Source of the DNA: Bacteroidota bacterium
Lineage (GTDB): Bacteria; Bacteroidota; Bacteroidia; Flavobacteriales_E; Vicingaceae
Assembly: GCA_013112545.1 (NCBI GenBank)
Contig: JABFGJ010000002.1
Location: 1-64,000, forward strand
Direction: 5' to 3'
DNA length: 64,000 nucleotides
A program made the translations under genes and the position numbers. A model generated the notes under the pieces. That model had not been told where the DNA came from. It saw nothing but the letters and a program-made list of their open reading frames with translations, and did not search any database. This document shows, in pieces, positions 56,101 through 64,000 of this stretch; position 1 is the first letter of the stretch; every line of letters starts with the position of its first letter.

Positions 56101-59100
56101 GCATTTCTTTTAACAAGCACAAACAATGCTTATGTAGAATTCAAGTCAAATGCAAATACGAATGATGAAGGCTGGCAAATAACTTATACAGGAGTAAACG
56201 GCTGTAGTGGAACAACTAATTTAAATGCAGTTTCTGGTACTTTTTCTGACGGAACTCAACCTGGTCAACAATATTTTAACAATAGCAATTGCCAATGGTT
56301 AATTCAACCTCCTGGTGCTAACTTTATTACGCTGGATTTTAATCGTTTTGACACAGAACAGAATTTCGATTTTGTAGAGGTTTACGACGGAGCAACAACA
56401 GCAAGCACATCTTTAGGTCGATTCGATGGTAACACCATTCCACCTTCAATTATTTCCTCAAGTGGTAGCTTATTAGTTGTTTTTACGAGTGATATTTCCT
56501 TAGCTGGTTTGGGCTGGGAAGCTAGGTATAATTCAAGTACTACTAAATGTTTACAAAATAGACTCTATACATCAAATAACGGCTCATTTAGCGATGGTAG
56601 CGGAGCCCTGCATTATGATAATAACTCGAATTGTAGTTGGTTAATTCAACCAGCCTTAGCAACAAACATTACCTTAACTTTTAGTGCTTTTGATACGGAG
56701 TCAGCTAATGATGTTGTAAATATTTATGATGGAATAGATAATACAGGAACTTTAGTTGCATCCTATTCAGGAAGTACAATTCCAGCAGCGGCATCAGTTA
56801 ATGGAACAAACAAAAGCATGTTTGTAGAGTTTATTACCAATGGTTCTATCACCGCTCAAGGGTGGGATGCTAGTTATACTTCTACGAGTGCTGTCACTTG
56901 TAGCGGTGTTACTAATTTAACTGCTGCATCCGCTTCTTTTTCAGATGGAAGTGGTACAGGAGTTTATGATAATAACTTGAATTGTGGCTGGTTAATTCAA
57001 CCAACTGGTGGGGCAGCAGTAATTACTTTAACCATGAATACCATGGCCTTAGCAGACTTTAACGACCGAGTAAGAGTATATGATGGTGTGAATAATTCTG
57101 CCAACTTAATTGGTAATTTCTTTTTTAATAATACAGGTAATCCTGTAAGCGCATATAGCGGAAGTATGTTTGTTGAATTTACAACAAATGCAACTGGACA
57201 AGGTCAAGGTTGGGATGCAACCTATACTAGCTCAAATACCTATTGTACACCATTAACTGTATTTACCAATAACAATGGAAACTTCACCGATGGTTCGCCA
57301 TTAAGTAGTAATTATTTAGATAATACTGACTGTCAATGGTTGATTCAGCCAACTGCAACCAACATTGCTGTTCGCATCACATTCTTTCAATTTAATACAG
57401 AGGCTGGATTTGATACGGTTACGGTTTATGATGGAACAACAACTGCTGACCCTATATTAGGTACTTTTTCAGGAAGCCTTGGTTCTATTCCTGCAATCAC
57501 TTCAAGTGGAGGAGATATGCTTGTTACTTTTAAAACAGATGGAAACACTACTGGTACAGGTTGGAGAGCTTTTTATTCCACTCAGACTATTCCTAATTGT
57601 GTAGGCTTAACAACCTTAAATGCAGCAACTGGTACTTTCGATGATGGTAGTTTGGCTACCGCAAACTATATAGAAAATAGTAATTGTCAATGGCTAATTC
57701 AACCAACTGGAGCAAGCCTTGTATCTTTGACATTCAATCGGTTTTCAACACAAGCAGGAAGTGATTTTGTACGTGTATATGATGGGTCGAATAATTCCGC
57801 ACCTTTAATTGGTAGCTACTCAGGAAACGCTCTTCCTCCATCCATAAGCTCAACTGGGTCAAGCTTATTTGTAGAATTTACGACTAACGGATTTAACAAC
57901 CAAACTGGATGGGAAGCAACTTATAATTCAAGTAGCGCGCAATGTTTTACTAACTTAACACTGACTTCACATACAGACACTATTGAGGATGGAAGTAAGT
58001 CATTGAATTATCAGAATAATTTAAATTGTAGTTGGCTTATACAACCAAATACTGCTATAGACATAACCTTAACTTTCTTAGATTTTAATGTAAATAATTT
58101 AGGTGATACATTAATTATTTATGATGGATCAAATGCTTCTGCTCCAGTCCTTGCGAAATATACCGGCAACTCTTTACCAGCAGCAATTACATCAACTGGT
58201 AATTCAATGTTTGTAGAATTTAATACAGATGGCTCTACAGTTGACCAAGGCTGGAAGGCAGTTTATACCATTACATCAAGTTTATCTTGTGTAGGAACCA
58301 CTAATTTAACTGCGCCAAGCGGAACATTTTCAGATGGAAGTGGCACAGCAGTCTATGATAATAATTTAGCTTGTGGATGGTTAATTCAACCACCTGGAAA
58401 TCCTGCCGTTATCGTCTTAAATATGACAAGCATGAACTTGGCGAATTTTGGAGACCGAGTAAGAGTATATGATGGCGTTGATAATTCAGGAACTATTGTT
58501 GGTAGTTTTTTTGGAAGTAATATAGGAAATCCAGTTTCAGCTTATTCTGGCAGTATGTTTGTCGAGTTTATAACGGATGGTATTCAACAAGGCCAAGGAT
58601 GGGATGCTAACTATAGTTCTTCATTCACTTATTGTGCTCCAAGTACAACTTTCACTGCAAACAATGGTAATTTCACTGATGGCTCACCTAATGGAACCAA
58701 TTATTTGAACAATACAAGTTGTGAATGGCTTATTCAGCCAGCCGCAACAAATGTTGCAGTAAGCTTAAGATTCTTTCAGTTTAATACAGAGGCAGGTGCT
58801 GATACAGTTACCGTTTATGATGGGGTTAACTCAAGTGCTCCGATACTTGCAACTTATTCTGGAAACCTGGGAACTACAACTCAAATTGTATCTAGCGGAG
58901 GCTCTATGTTTGTTACTTTTAAATCGGATGCAAGCACCACAGCGTCAGGATGGAGAGCAATTTACAATACACAAACGATTCCCTTCTGCTCTGGAACTAC
59001 CAATTTAACTGCTGCAAGTGGCACTTTTTCAGATGGTAGCGCAAATGGAGTTAATTATGTGCAAAATAGCAATTGCGAATGGTTGATACAGCCTGCTGGA

Positions 59101-61812
59101 GGTGCAGTGTCAATTGATTTAAACTTTAATTATTTTAATACCGAAGCAAATTTTGATTTTGTTACGGTTTATAATGGCAGCACAGTTGCAGCACCTGTTT
59201 TGGGTACTTTTTCTGGAACTACAATTCCTGGGACTATAACTGCAACTGGAGGAAGTATGCTAGTTGTATTTACAAGTGATCAAGCACAGCAAGCAAATGG
59301 TTGGGAAGCAAGTTATACTTCTAGTAATGTGATATTCCTTGATGCAGTGCAAGATACCATAACTATAAATGCGGGTGCAGGTAGCACAGGAAGTATTAGT
59401 GTAAACTCAAACTCCAATTGGAGCACAAGTGATAATGCTACTTGGTTAATTGTTTCACCTCTAAATGGTTCGCATAATCAATCCATAATCGCATTGGCCA
59501 TACAACCAAATATTGGCCCTAAGAGATATGCTAAAGCTTATATAAATGCTCAAACTGGAATTCAAAAAGATTCAGTAGTGATAGTGCAAAGAGCTTCTGG
59601 TAATTTCTTAAGTGCTAATCCTGATACTTTATATTTTGCTGCTAATCCAAGCGCATCGCAAAATGCTACTATCGTTTCTAGTGTTAGCTGGAATTTAACT
59701 CCTTCGCAATCTTGGATAACTAGCATACCTAATTCAGGAAATAACAATGGTTCAAGTGCTGTATCTGTTAGCCAAAATACTAATACAGCAATTAGGATTG
59801 GTCATATTGTAGTTTCTGGTAACCTAGGTGTAGCAAATGACACTATTTTTGTGAAACAAGATGCTGCACCAGTTCAGCCTCCAAGTTTATCTGTAAGTCC
59901 TAGTAATTTAAGTTTGAATCAAGCTAATGGCAGCTCAGGAATGTTTACAGTTAACTCTACTGTTCAATGGCAAACAAGCTCAGGCGCGACTTGGTTAACT
60001 GTTTTAAATCCTGCCAACACCTTTGATACTAACACAGTAATGATATCTGCTAATTCTGCAAATGCTTCCCCAAATCCAAGATCTAGCTTTGTTGCGGTTC
60101 AAGACATAGCAGGAACTCTATTTGATACAGTTTTTGTTAGTCAATTGGGATTAAACCCAAGCTTAGATGCCAATCCAGACACGGTTTACTTAGGAGCTAC
60201 TGCAGGTAGTGTTGGAAACGCCAACATTACTTCAAATCAAAATTGGAATTTAACAATTCCTGTTACATGGGTAAATGCAAACTTGAGTAATGGAACAGGC
60301 AATGCAGCATTAACATTTACTGCAAATGCTGACAATAATACTGGAGCTAATTTAATTTCTTACGCGGCAATAAGTGATGCTTCTAATTCATTATTCGACA
60401 CCATTTTCATTGTTCAAGACTTTATCAAAAGTACAGGTGGAGTTACTACTAATCCCGATACCATTCGATTAGCAGCCGCGATGGGTTCTAGCAATACATT
60501 TTCTGTCATTGCTTCAAGTGCTACATCTTGGACATCAACTCCTGATGCTTCATGGATTAACCTAAGTTCAACCAATGGAACGGGTTCTAAAACGATTACT
60601 GTGACAGCTAATTCAGCAAATCTTAACACAACTGAAAGAATGACTTTTATTGTTACTTCAGATGCTAGTTTGCCAATACCTGATACTGTTTTTGTGATTC
60701 AAGAAGGCACGATTCTTAACTTTTCTGTTAGCCCTAATAATTTAAGTTTGAATTTTAATAGTGGTAGTAATGGACAAGTAAATGTTAGCTCGACCGTTAA
60801 TTGGACAATTTCTAATCCAGTTACTTGGTTGACACTCAGCACAAGTAGTGGGTCAAATAATGGTGTTGTAACTATAACAGCAAATTCGGATAATTTAAGC
60901 GGAATCAATCGAACTGCAAATCTTTCTTTTGATGCAGCAGGTTTACCTAGTCAATTAGTAACAGTAACACAAGTTGATGGTTCTGGCCCTAATTTTAGTT
61001 TGTCTGTTGATACTGTTTTTGTTGGAAATCCACAAGGAAGCACTGCTACTTTTTCAGTTTTATCTAACATACAAGGCTGGACTTTAAGTGAAAATACACC
61101 TTGGCTATTGGTGAACCCAATTAGTGGTAATAATGTTGGGTTAATTACTGTTTTAGCGGCAAGTAGAAATAACTACGGAACGCCAAGAACGGCAATTATT
61201 CGCTCTACGGCTCCAGGCTTCCCTAATGACTCTGTGGTTGTTATCCAAAAGGAAACAACGCCACTATTCCAGGTTGCACCAAAAAATGTATTACTTGGTG
61301 TGAATAAGAATGATCAAGCTACTTTCAACATAAGCTCTAACTTGATAAACTGGGTGCTGACTGAAAATGCTTCTTGGATGGATGTTTCTACTACTATAGG
61401 AGGATTTACTCAAACAGTTGTGATTACTGCTACAGATACAAACAATACTGGTAATGTTAGATTGGACAGCATAGTTGTTTCTTCGCCTCCTTTAGTGCCA
61501 CAAACTGTATATGTTACGCAAGATACGATTAGAGGAATAGGCATTGAAACCTATGATTTAACAACTAACTTGAGCGTTTATCCGAATCCAAATACTGGGT
61601 CATTCTATATTCAATCAGAAGGAAATAAAGAATTGAAAGATGCGAATATTCAAGTGTTTGATATGTTGGGCAAAATGATAAAGTTTAATGTAAATGCAAT
61701 TGACAACCATAAAGTTAAACTGGAATTAAACACTCAATCAGAAGGAATTTATTTCGTCCAATTTATCCTTGGAAATGAACGGGTAACTCGAAAAATTACG
61801 CTAGTCAATTAG
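53188..61812 (+). CDS. Giant T9SS-secreted M6 metalloprotease with 13 CUB and 8 BACON domains
   Basis: A 2874-aa protein from ATG 53188 (a TTG at 53179 would add three residues). Signal peptide about 1-19. The M6 (immune inhibitor A-like) protease domain ends near residue 540; the zinc motif is H332-E-F-G-H336 with NLGLPD after it. Thirteen CUB domains of about 115 residues follow (about residues 546-2046). Each starts with a Cys near SG or TTNL, carries FSDGS and NC.WLIQP, and ends GW.A.Y. Eight BACON domains then run to about residue 2785 (SVSPNNLSLN, TWLT, VTQ). The C-terminus (LSVYPNPNTGSFYIQ, GIYFVQFI, TRKITLVN) is a T9SS type A sorting domain. It is probably secreted to the cell surface and degrades protein while binding glycan-rich substrates; the substrate is unknown. 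Confidence 0.92.
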   Translation: MKIISSLLLCGVLSLGFIQFQESDGSEKTKATTIKSDIPAPSNCKASPYVTDIIQADGSTISIIGKGNMNNSWTETSDGYTILEVNGIYEYAQKVNGNLQATGVKANNLNQRSSSELNFVSTLQKSLKPKINPLKSSILNQVNAQLGNKTFPTTGSIRVLALLIDYPDLQNTYTKANFDSLLSGLNYRNGDGSFKTYYETASGGQLTVTVDVMGWYTAANGYLFYGRDSGSSRAANLVREAVDAAELAGANFANYDNDNDGSVDGILAIHAGPGAEQGSRTQYIWSHRWVLNGGSSGAVTYDGKFINDYMINPETRTSGANSNQVGIGVFVHEFGHNLGLPDLYDTDPSNGDSEGIGNWCVMAGGSWLGGEHRPINFSAWCRIENGWETPQFLTIGNSLTDTLDASSTQQNEIRRINTGVASEYFLLENRQKTGLDLELPGSGMAVWHINTIKTNGFGNGVNADEDLKGVDLEEADGNNDLDHEVNRGDAGDLFPGSSNNTTFDDNSNPNARNYSLASTNIQLRNIQEKTGQIIYDFGPQLATPSCSGGTVLMAGSGTFNDGSNATTNYSNDLNCSWLIQPTGVASISLNFTRFDVDNFLDRVAVYDGTSFSAPLIGTYTGTTIPPTITSTGGALYIEFTTNPSITALGWEATYTSTGLGCAGATTNLTAPSGNFSDGSGAANYANNTSCSWLIQPSGVSSITFGLTSLATEINNDRIRIYDGIDNTAPQIASYSGTNHLNTTTSSGGSMFVEFTTNATVVDAGWDAYYTSSVSGAGCSGSTTLTATSGSFSDGSGVNNYDNNQFCSWLIQPPSGVITLNFTAFDTEANFDRVIVFDGVDNTAPQIGNFSGSTIPAALISSSNAMYIEFRTNGSVVNQGWDANYTAGSPPSTCSGNTNLSANTGTFDDGSGVNVNYSNNLNCSWAISIPTASVMSIAFDSIAIAAGDTVFIYDGSNATAPLLGKYSGYTIPAFLLTSTNNAYVEFKSNANTNDEGWQITYTGVNGCSGTTNLNAVSGTFSDGTQPGQQYFNNSNCQWLIQPPGANFITLDFNRFDTEQNFDFVEVYDGATTASTSLGRFDGNTIPPSIISSSGSLLVVFTSDISLAGLGWEARYNSSTTKCLQNRLYTSNNGSFSDGSGALHYDNNSNCSWLIQPALATNITLTFSAFDTESANDVVNIYDGIDNTGTLVASYSGSTIPAAASVNGTNKSMFVEFITNGSITAQGWDASYTSTSAVTCSGVTNLTAASASFSDGSGTGVYDNNLNCGWLIQPTGGAAVITLTMNTMALADFNDRVRVYDGVNNSANLIGNFFFNNTGNPVSAYSGSMFVEFTTNATGQGQGWDATYTSSNTYCTPLTVFTNNNGNFTDGSPLSSNYLDNTDCQWLIQPTATNIAVRITFFQFNTEAGFDTVTVYDGTTTADPILGTFSGSLGSIPAITSSGGDMLVTFKTDGNTTGTGWRAFYSTQTIPNCVGLTTLNAATGTFDDGSLATANYIENSNCQWLIQPTGASLVSLTFNRFSTQAGSDFVRVYDGSNNSAPLIGSYSGNALPPSISSTGSSLFVEFTTNGFNNQTGWEATYNSSSAQCFTNLTLTSHTDTIEDGSKSLNYQNNLNCSWLIQPNTAIDITLTFLDFNVNNLGDTLIIYDGSNASAPVLAKYTGNSLPAAITSTGNSMFVEFNTDGSTVDQGWKAVYTITSSLSCVGTTNLTAPSGTFSDGSGTAVYDNNLACGWLIQPPGNPAVIVLNMTSMNLANFGDRVRVYDGVDNSGTIVGSFFGSNIGNPVSAYSGSMFVEFITDGIQQGQGWDANYSSSFTYCAPSTTFTANNGNFTDGSPNGTNYLNNTSCEWLIQPAATNVAVSLRFFQFNTEAGADTVTVYDGVNSSAPILATYSGNLGTTTQIVSSGGSMFVTFKSDASTTASGWRAIYNTQTIPFCSGTTNLTAASGTFSDGSANGVNYVQNSNCEWLIQPAGGAVSIDLNFNYFNTEANFDFVTVYNGSTVAAPVLGTFSGTTIPGTITATGGSMLVVFTSDQAQQANGWEASYTSSNVIFLDAVQDTITINAGAGSTGSISVNSNSNWSTSDNATWLIVSPLNGSHNQSIIALAIQPNIGPKRYAKAYINAQTGIQKDSVVIVQRASGNFLSANPDTLYFAANPSASQNATIVSSVSWNLTPSQSWITSIPNSGNNNGSSAVSVSQNTNTAIRIGHIVVSGNLGVANDTIFVKQDAAPVQPPSLSVSPSNLSLNQANGSSGMFTVNSTVQWQTSSGATWLTVLNPANTFDTNTVMISANSANASPNPRSSFVAVQDIAGTLFDTVFVSQLGLNPSLDANPDTVYLGATAGSVGNANITSNQNWNLTIPVTWVNANLSNGTGNAALTFTANADNNTGANLISYAAISDASNSLFDTIFIVQDFIKSTGGVTTNPDTIRLAAAMGSSNTFSVIASSATSWTSTPDASWINLSSTNGTGSKTITVTANSANLNTTERMTFIVTSDASLPIPDTVFVIQEGTILNFSVSPNNLSLNFNSGSNGQVNVSSTVNWTISNPVTWLTLSTSSGSNNGVVTITANSDNLSGINRTANLSFDAAGLPSQLVTVTQVDGSGPNFSLSVDTVFVGNPQGSTATFSVLSNIQGWTLSENTPWLLVNPISGNNVGLITVLAASRNNYGTPRTAIIRSTAPGFPNDSVVVIQKETTPLFQVAPKNVLLGVNKNDQATFNISSNLINWVLTENASWMDVSTTIGGFTQTVVITATDTNNTGNVRLDSIVVSSPPLVPQTVYVTQDTIRGIGIETYDLTTNLSVYPNPNTGSFYIQSEGNKELKDANIQVFDMLGKMIKFNVNAIDNHKVKLELNTQSEGIYFVQFILGNERVTRKITLVN

Positions 61813-61838
61813 GAATAGATTAATAAACAAAAAAAACA

Positions 61839-61860
61839 GGGCGATAAGAAATTATCGCCC
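61839..61860. terminator. Strong bidirectional terminator
   Basis: A 9-bp perfect stem (GGGCGATAA, 61839-61847, with TTATCGCCC, 61852-61860) around a GAAA tetraloop. An A tract lies on the left (61828-61836) and T-rich bases on the right, so it can end both the giant protease gene and the convergent barrel gene. Confidence 0.92.
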
Positions 61861-61880
61861 TCTTACTTTACTATTAAACC

Positions 61881-63224
61881 CTACCAAGGAGATGAACTCC
61901 ATTTTGCTTTAGAAGCGGACGGCCTTTTTCTACAATCAGCGCTGTTTTGAATTGGAATATTCAATGAAAAATACAAGTCAACTGCATTGATGTCTTTAGT
62001 TCTAATGAAAGGACTTAGATGATCTGTTCCAATGGCCAAATAGCCCAATCTGAGGTATAAGCCCATTTGTGGAGCCGTATAGTTTGACAGTGATAAAGGA
62101 ATTGATGCAGTAAACCAACGACTTTCGAATCGTGGAGAAATTGCAAATACATTTGATCGTTCAACTCCCAAGCTAGTAGCAAGACTAATTTTTTGAACAA
62201 TAATAGCATTCAGATAAACATAGTCGCGAAGCCTATAGTCGGCCTGCAATGAAAGTGCTGTTGGCAGAATAGCTGTAAAATTTGATTCATTGATTTCATT
62301 AGCTTTAGCTATTCCTTTTTCTATGTCACCAACCTCTAGACTATCAGATAAATTAGCATTTTGTGAATTTTCTTTAAATCGTATATAGCCCACATCTAAA
62401 AGTGAAACCCCAATTTTATAATGGTATTCAGGTGCTTTACAACCTACTTTTCTGGAATGTGCATAGTAATTGTCAACATTGTTTTTTATTAGCATTTTTT
62501 TATAAACAAAACCGGAGTTTAAACTCCAACCACTTCCAGCATTCATTGCAACATCAGAATACGAATATTCACCTTGCAAGTTTTTGAGCGTTCCGCTTCC
62601 TCTTCTAACTTCAATTTCTGCATTGTCAATAATCATATTGGTTTGATGAATTCCAACTAAACGATTCAGACTTAAAGCTGTGCTCATCATTCGAGTACCT
62701 TTACTATAAACGATTCTACCATAACTTACTCCTATTTCTGCCCAAGTCATGCTTTTAATTCGCCCATTATTAATTTGGTAAGTACCATCAGCAGCGCTAT
62801 CAACTCCTTGATTTGCTATGATTTGACCCATAGCTCCTGGTAGGTTATTTAAATTGGCATAAGACCGGAGTGCAGTGTGAAAGCCAAAACCATTTTTTCC
62901 GGAAGCAATTGAAAATGAAGGACCGAGAACTTCTAAGGACATAAACCCTTTGCTGTCTTTATTAGGCGAATCATAGGCAATGGGAAAGTCGGTACTTTTT
63001 GGACCTAATCTTGAGTTGGCGATATGCATAAAATTATTGCGAATGGATGCATGAAAACCCATTACATTAACCGATAGCCAAGGTTTTTGATCGAGTATGG
63101 AGGCGGGATTGTTAGAAACGTGATATACTGGTAAGTAATTATCTGTCGTAAGACCTATCTTTTCCTGAGCAAAAGCATTTAAAGAGAAGCCCAATAATAA
63201 ACAGATATAAGCGATATACTTCAA
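61881..63224 (-). CDS. Outer-membrane beta-barrel-like protein (DUF5723-like)
   Basis: A 447-aa protein with a signal peptide ending near LNAFAQEKIG. The N-terminal YHVSNNPASILDQKPWLSVN (NPAS motif then a strand) is like DUF5723 and related FadL-type barrels of Bacteroidota. Alternating amphipathic strands continue (WFTASIPLSLSNYTAPQMGL, YLRLGYLAIGTDHLSPFI). The final ~20 residues (CRKRPSASKAKWSSSPW) are polar and lack the usual aromatic C-terminus, so the last strand is probably the preceding DLYFSLNIPI. Role unknown. Confidence 0.7.
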   Translation of the reverse strand: MKYIAYICLLLGFSLNAFAQEKIGLTTDNYLPVYHVSNNPASILDQKPWLSVNVMGFHASIRNNFMHIANSRLGPKSTDFPIAYDSPNKDSKGFMSLEVLGPSFSIASGKNGFGFHTALRSYANLNNLPGAMGQIIANQGVDSAADGTYQINNGRIKSMTWAEIGVSYGRIVYSKGTRMMSTALSLNRLVGIHQTNMIIDNAEIEVRRGSGTLKNLQGEYSYSDVAMNAGSGWSLNSGFVYKKMLIKNNVDNYYAHSRKVGCKAPEYHYKIGVSLLDVGYIRFKENSQNANLSDSLEVGDIEKGIAKANEINESNFTAILPTALSLQADYRLRDYVYLNAIIVQKISLATSLGVERSNVFAISPRFESRWFTASIPLSLSNYTAPQMGLYLRLGYLAIGTDHLSPFIRTKDINAVDLYFSLNIPIQNSADCRKRPSASKAKWSSSPW

Positions 63225-63338
63225 GACATAAATGTATAAAACAATAAATGATATCTTACTGTTTTTGATTTAAGATAAAAGTAAAGAATAAAAATTTCGT
63301 TTATAAATAATAGTTGCCAATCAGTTTTTTAATCCACC

Positions 63339-64000
63339 CTAATTCTCCGGGTCACTTGCTCTCAAATCCTTCAATACTAGTTGCAAAGTCACATTTCCAT
63401 TCCATTCGTTTTCTTCTATAGTAAAAATAATATCAAAGGGGATTCCGCTGCGTATCATTTCAAAATGTTGACTCATGTTGAATCCAATTGCTGGAAATGC
63501 AACCATGCGATTTGAACGATGATAAATGTCTAGCTTTAGGTGGTTTGTTCCAACGATTCTAGAGTTTCCACGATCATTTACTCCTTTGCATATAAATACA
63601 GGTTTCATGTTTGCAGGACCAAAAGGCGCAAATTGTTTCAATACTGCGTAAAACTTCTTGTTGATTTCTGTTAAGGCAATTTCACTATCAATTTCTATTT
63701 CGGGACTTAGTAAATCCTTCGGAATCGTGGAGGCAACAACTTCTTCAAATTTTTTCTGAAAAGCGGGAATATTTTCTATGGGCATGGTCATTCCAGCAGC
63801 GTATTTATGGCCGCCAAACTGAGTTAATAAATCGCTGCATTGCTCAATAGCTTCGTAAATACTAAAGCCTTTTACAGAACGAGCAGATCCGGCTGCTTTA
63901 CCATTACTTTCAGTTAAAATTATCGTTGGTCTATAATAACTTTCGATACAGCGAGAGGCTACTATACCGATTACTCCTTTATGCCAATCTGCTTTATACA
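63339..64000 (-). CDS. recJ: Single-stranded-DNA exonuclease RecJ, C-terminal part (cut by window edge)
   Basis: The reading frame is open from the right edge to the stop at 63339, about 220 residues. WHKGVIGIVASRCIES at the edge and FGGHKYAAGMTMP (DHHA1 motif, the substrate-binding GGHxxAAG) identify RecJ. The C-terminal OB-fold region continues with KQFAPFGPANMKPVFIC. It degrades single-stranded DNA 5' to 3' in repair. An internal ATG at 63791 is not the real start; the N-terminal DHH domain lies outside the window. Confidence 0.95.
   Translation of the reverse strand, partial: YKADWHKGVIGIVASRCIESYYRPTIILTESNGKAAGSARSVKGFSIYEAIEQCSDLLTQFGGHKYAAGMTMPIENIPAFQKKFEEVVASTIPKDLLSPEIEIDSEIALTEINKKFYAVLKQFAPFGPANMKPVFICKGVNDRGNSRIVGTNHLKLDIYHRSNRMVAFPAIGFNMSQHFEMIRSGIPFDIIFTIEENEWNGNVTLQLVLKDLRASDPEN

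Noticed and set aside
54058-61000. Several reverse-strand open frames within the giant protease gene
   Set aside because: They are antisense shadows of the low-complexity Ser/Thr/Asn-rich repeats and have no start signals or recognisable products.

Overview
The window comes from an AT-rich Bacteroidota chromosome. The signs are type IX secretion (T9SS) C-terminal sorting domains, a PorV-like barrel, TonB-dependent receptors with a carboxypeptidase-like N-terminal domain, BACON domains, the gene order purH-mreB-mreC-mreD-mrdA-rodA, and -7 boxes of the TAnnTTTG type. Shine-Dalgarno sequences are largely absent, and several genes appear to start at TTG. A flavobacterial or related marine/freshwater lineage is likely; genus cannot be told from the sequence alone.

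Layout. 1-499: the 5' part of an IS1182-type transposase running off the left edge. 620-1399: two small lipoproteins, one Rieske-like but without the histidine ligands. 1530-10621: a three-gene surface cluster (TonB-dependent receptor, 1406-aa T9SS cargo, PorV/PorQ-type barrel). 10702-15313: greA, a HIT protein, ruvC placed head-to-head with a membrane flippase-like gene, a GT2 glycosyltransferase and an orphan DppC-type permease. 15479-19921: M1 aminopeptidase lipoprotein, trmB, an alkyltransferase-like protein, the Mrp Fe-S carrier and a NifU C-terminal protein. 19929-28488 (minus): a secreted protein of unknown function and the purH/mre/PBP2/RodA cell-shape operon. 28664-31092: an orphan MacB-like permease and a FabH-like ketosynthase. 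31171-33263: a REP-associated tyrosine transposase (RAYT) next to a tandem array of about 261-bp units, each with three hairpins. 33296-41499 (minus): mfd, a TPR membrane protein, a TPR histidine kinase and fructose-bisphosphatase. 41618-45029: GNAT acetyltransferase, aspartate kinase, an ArsC-type phosphatase and an ACR3 arsenite exporter. 45276-46544: a second repeat array, made of internally deleted copies of a GxxExxY gene alternating with an imperfect 59-bp inverted repeat, ending in one intact gene. 46705-52232: a small conserved protein, a PIF1-like helicase, a GT39-type glycosyltransferase and an SLC12-like cotransporter. 52283-61812: an XRE/S24 repressor-like gene followed by a 2874-aa secreted M6 metalloprotease carrying 13 CUB and 8 BACON domains. 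61881-64000 (minus): an outer-membrane barrel-like protein and the 3' part of recJ.

How it fits together. Housekeeping genes (DNA repair, cell shape, tRNA modification, Fe-S assembly, purine synthesis) are interspersed with accessory surface genes. The receptor/cargo/PorV cluster and the giant protease both depend on a T9SS encoded elsewhere. The two repeat arrays are the clearest accessory, mobile-element-like structures. I did not recognise a phage, plasmid, CRISPR array, restriction-modification or classical defence system. I also saw no rRNA or tRNA gene.
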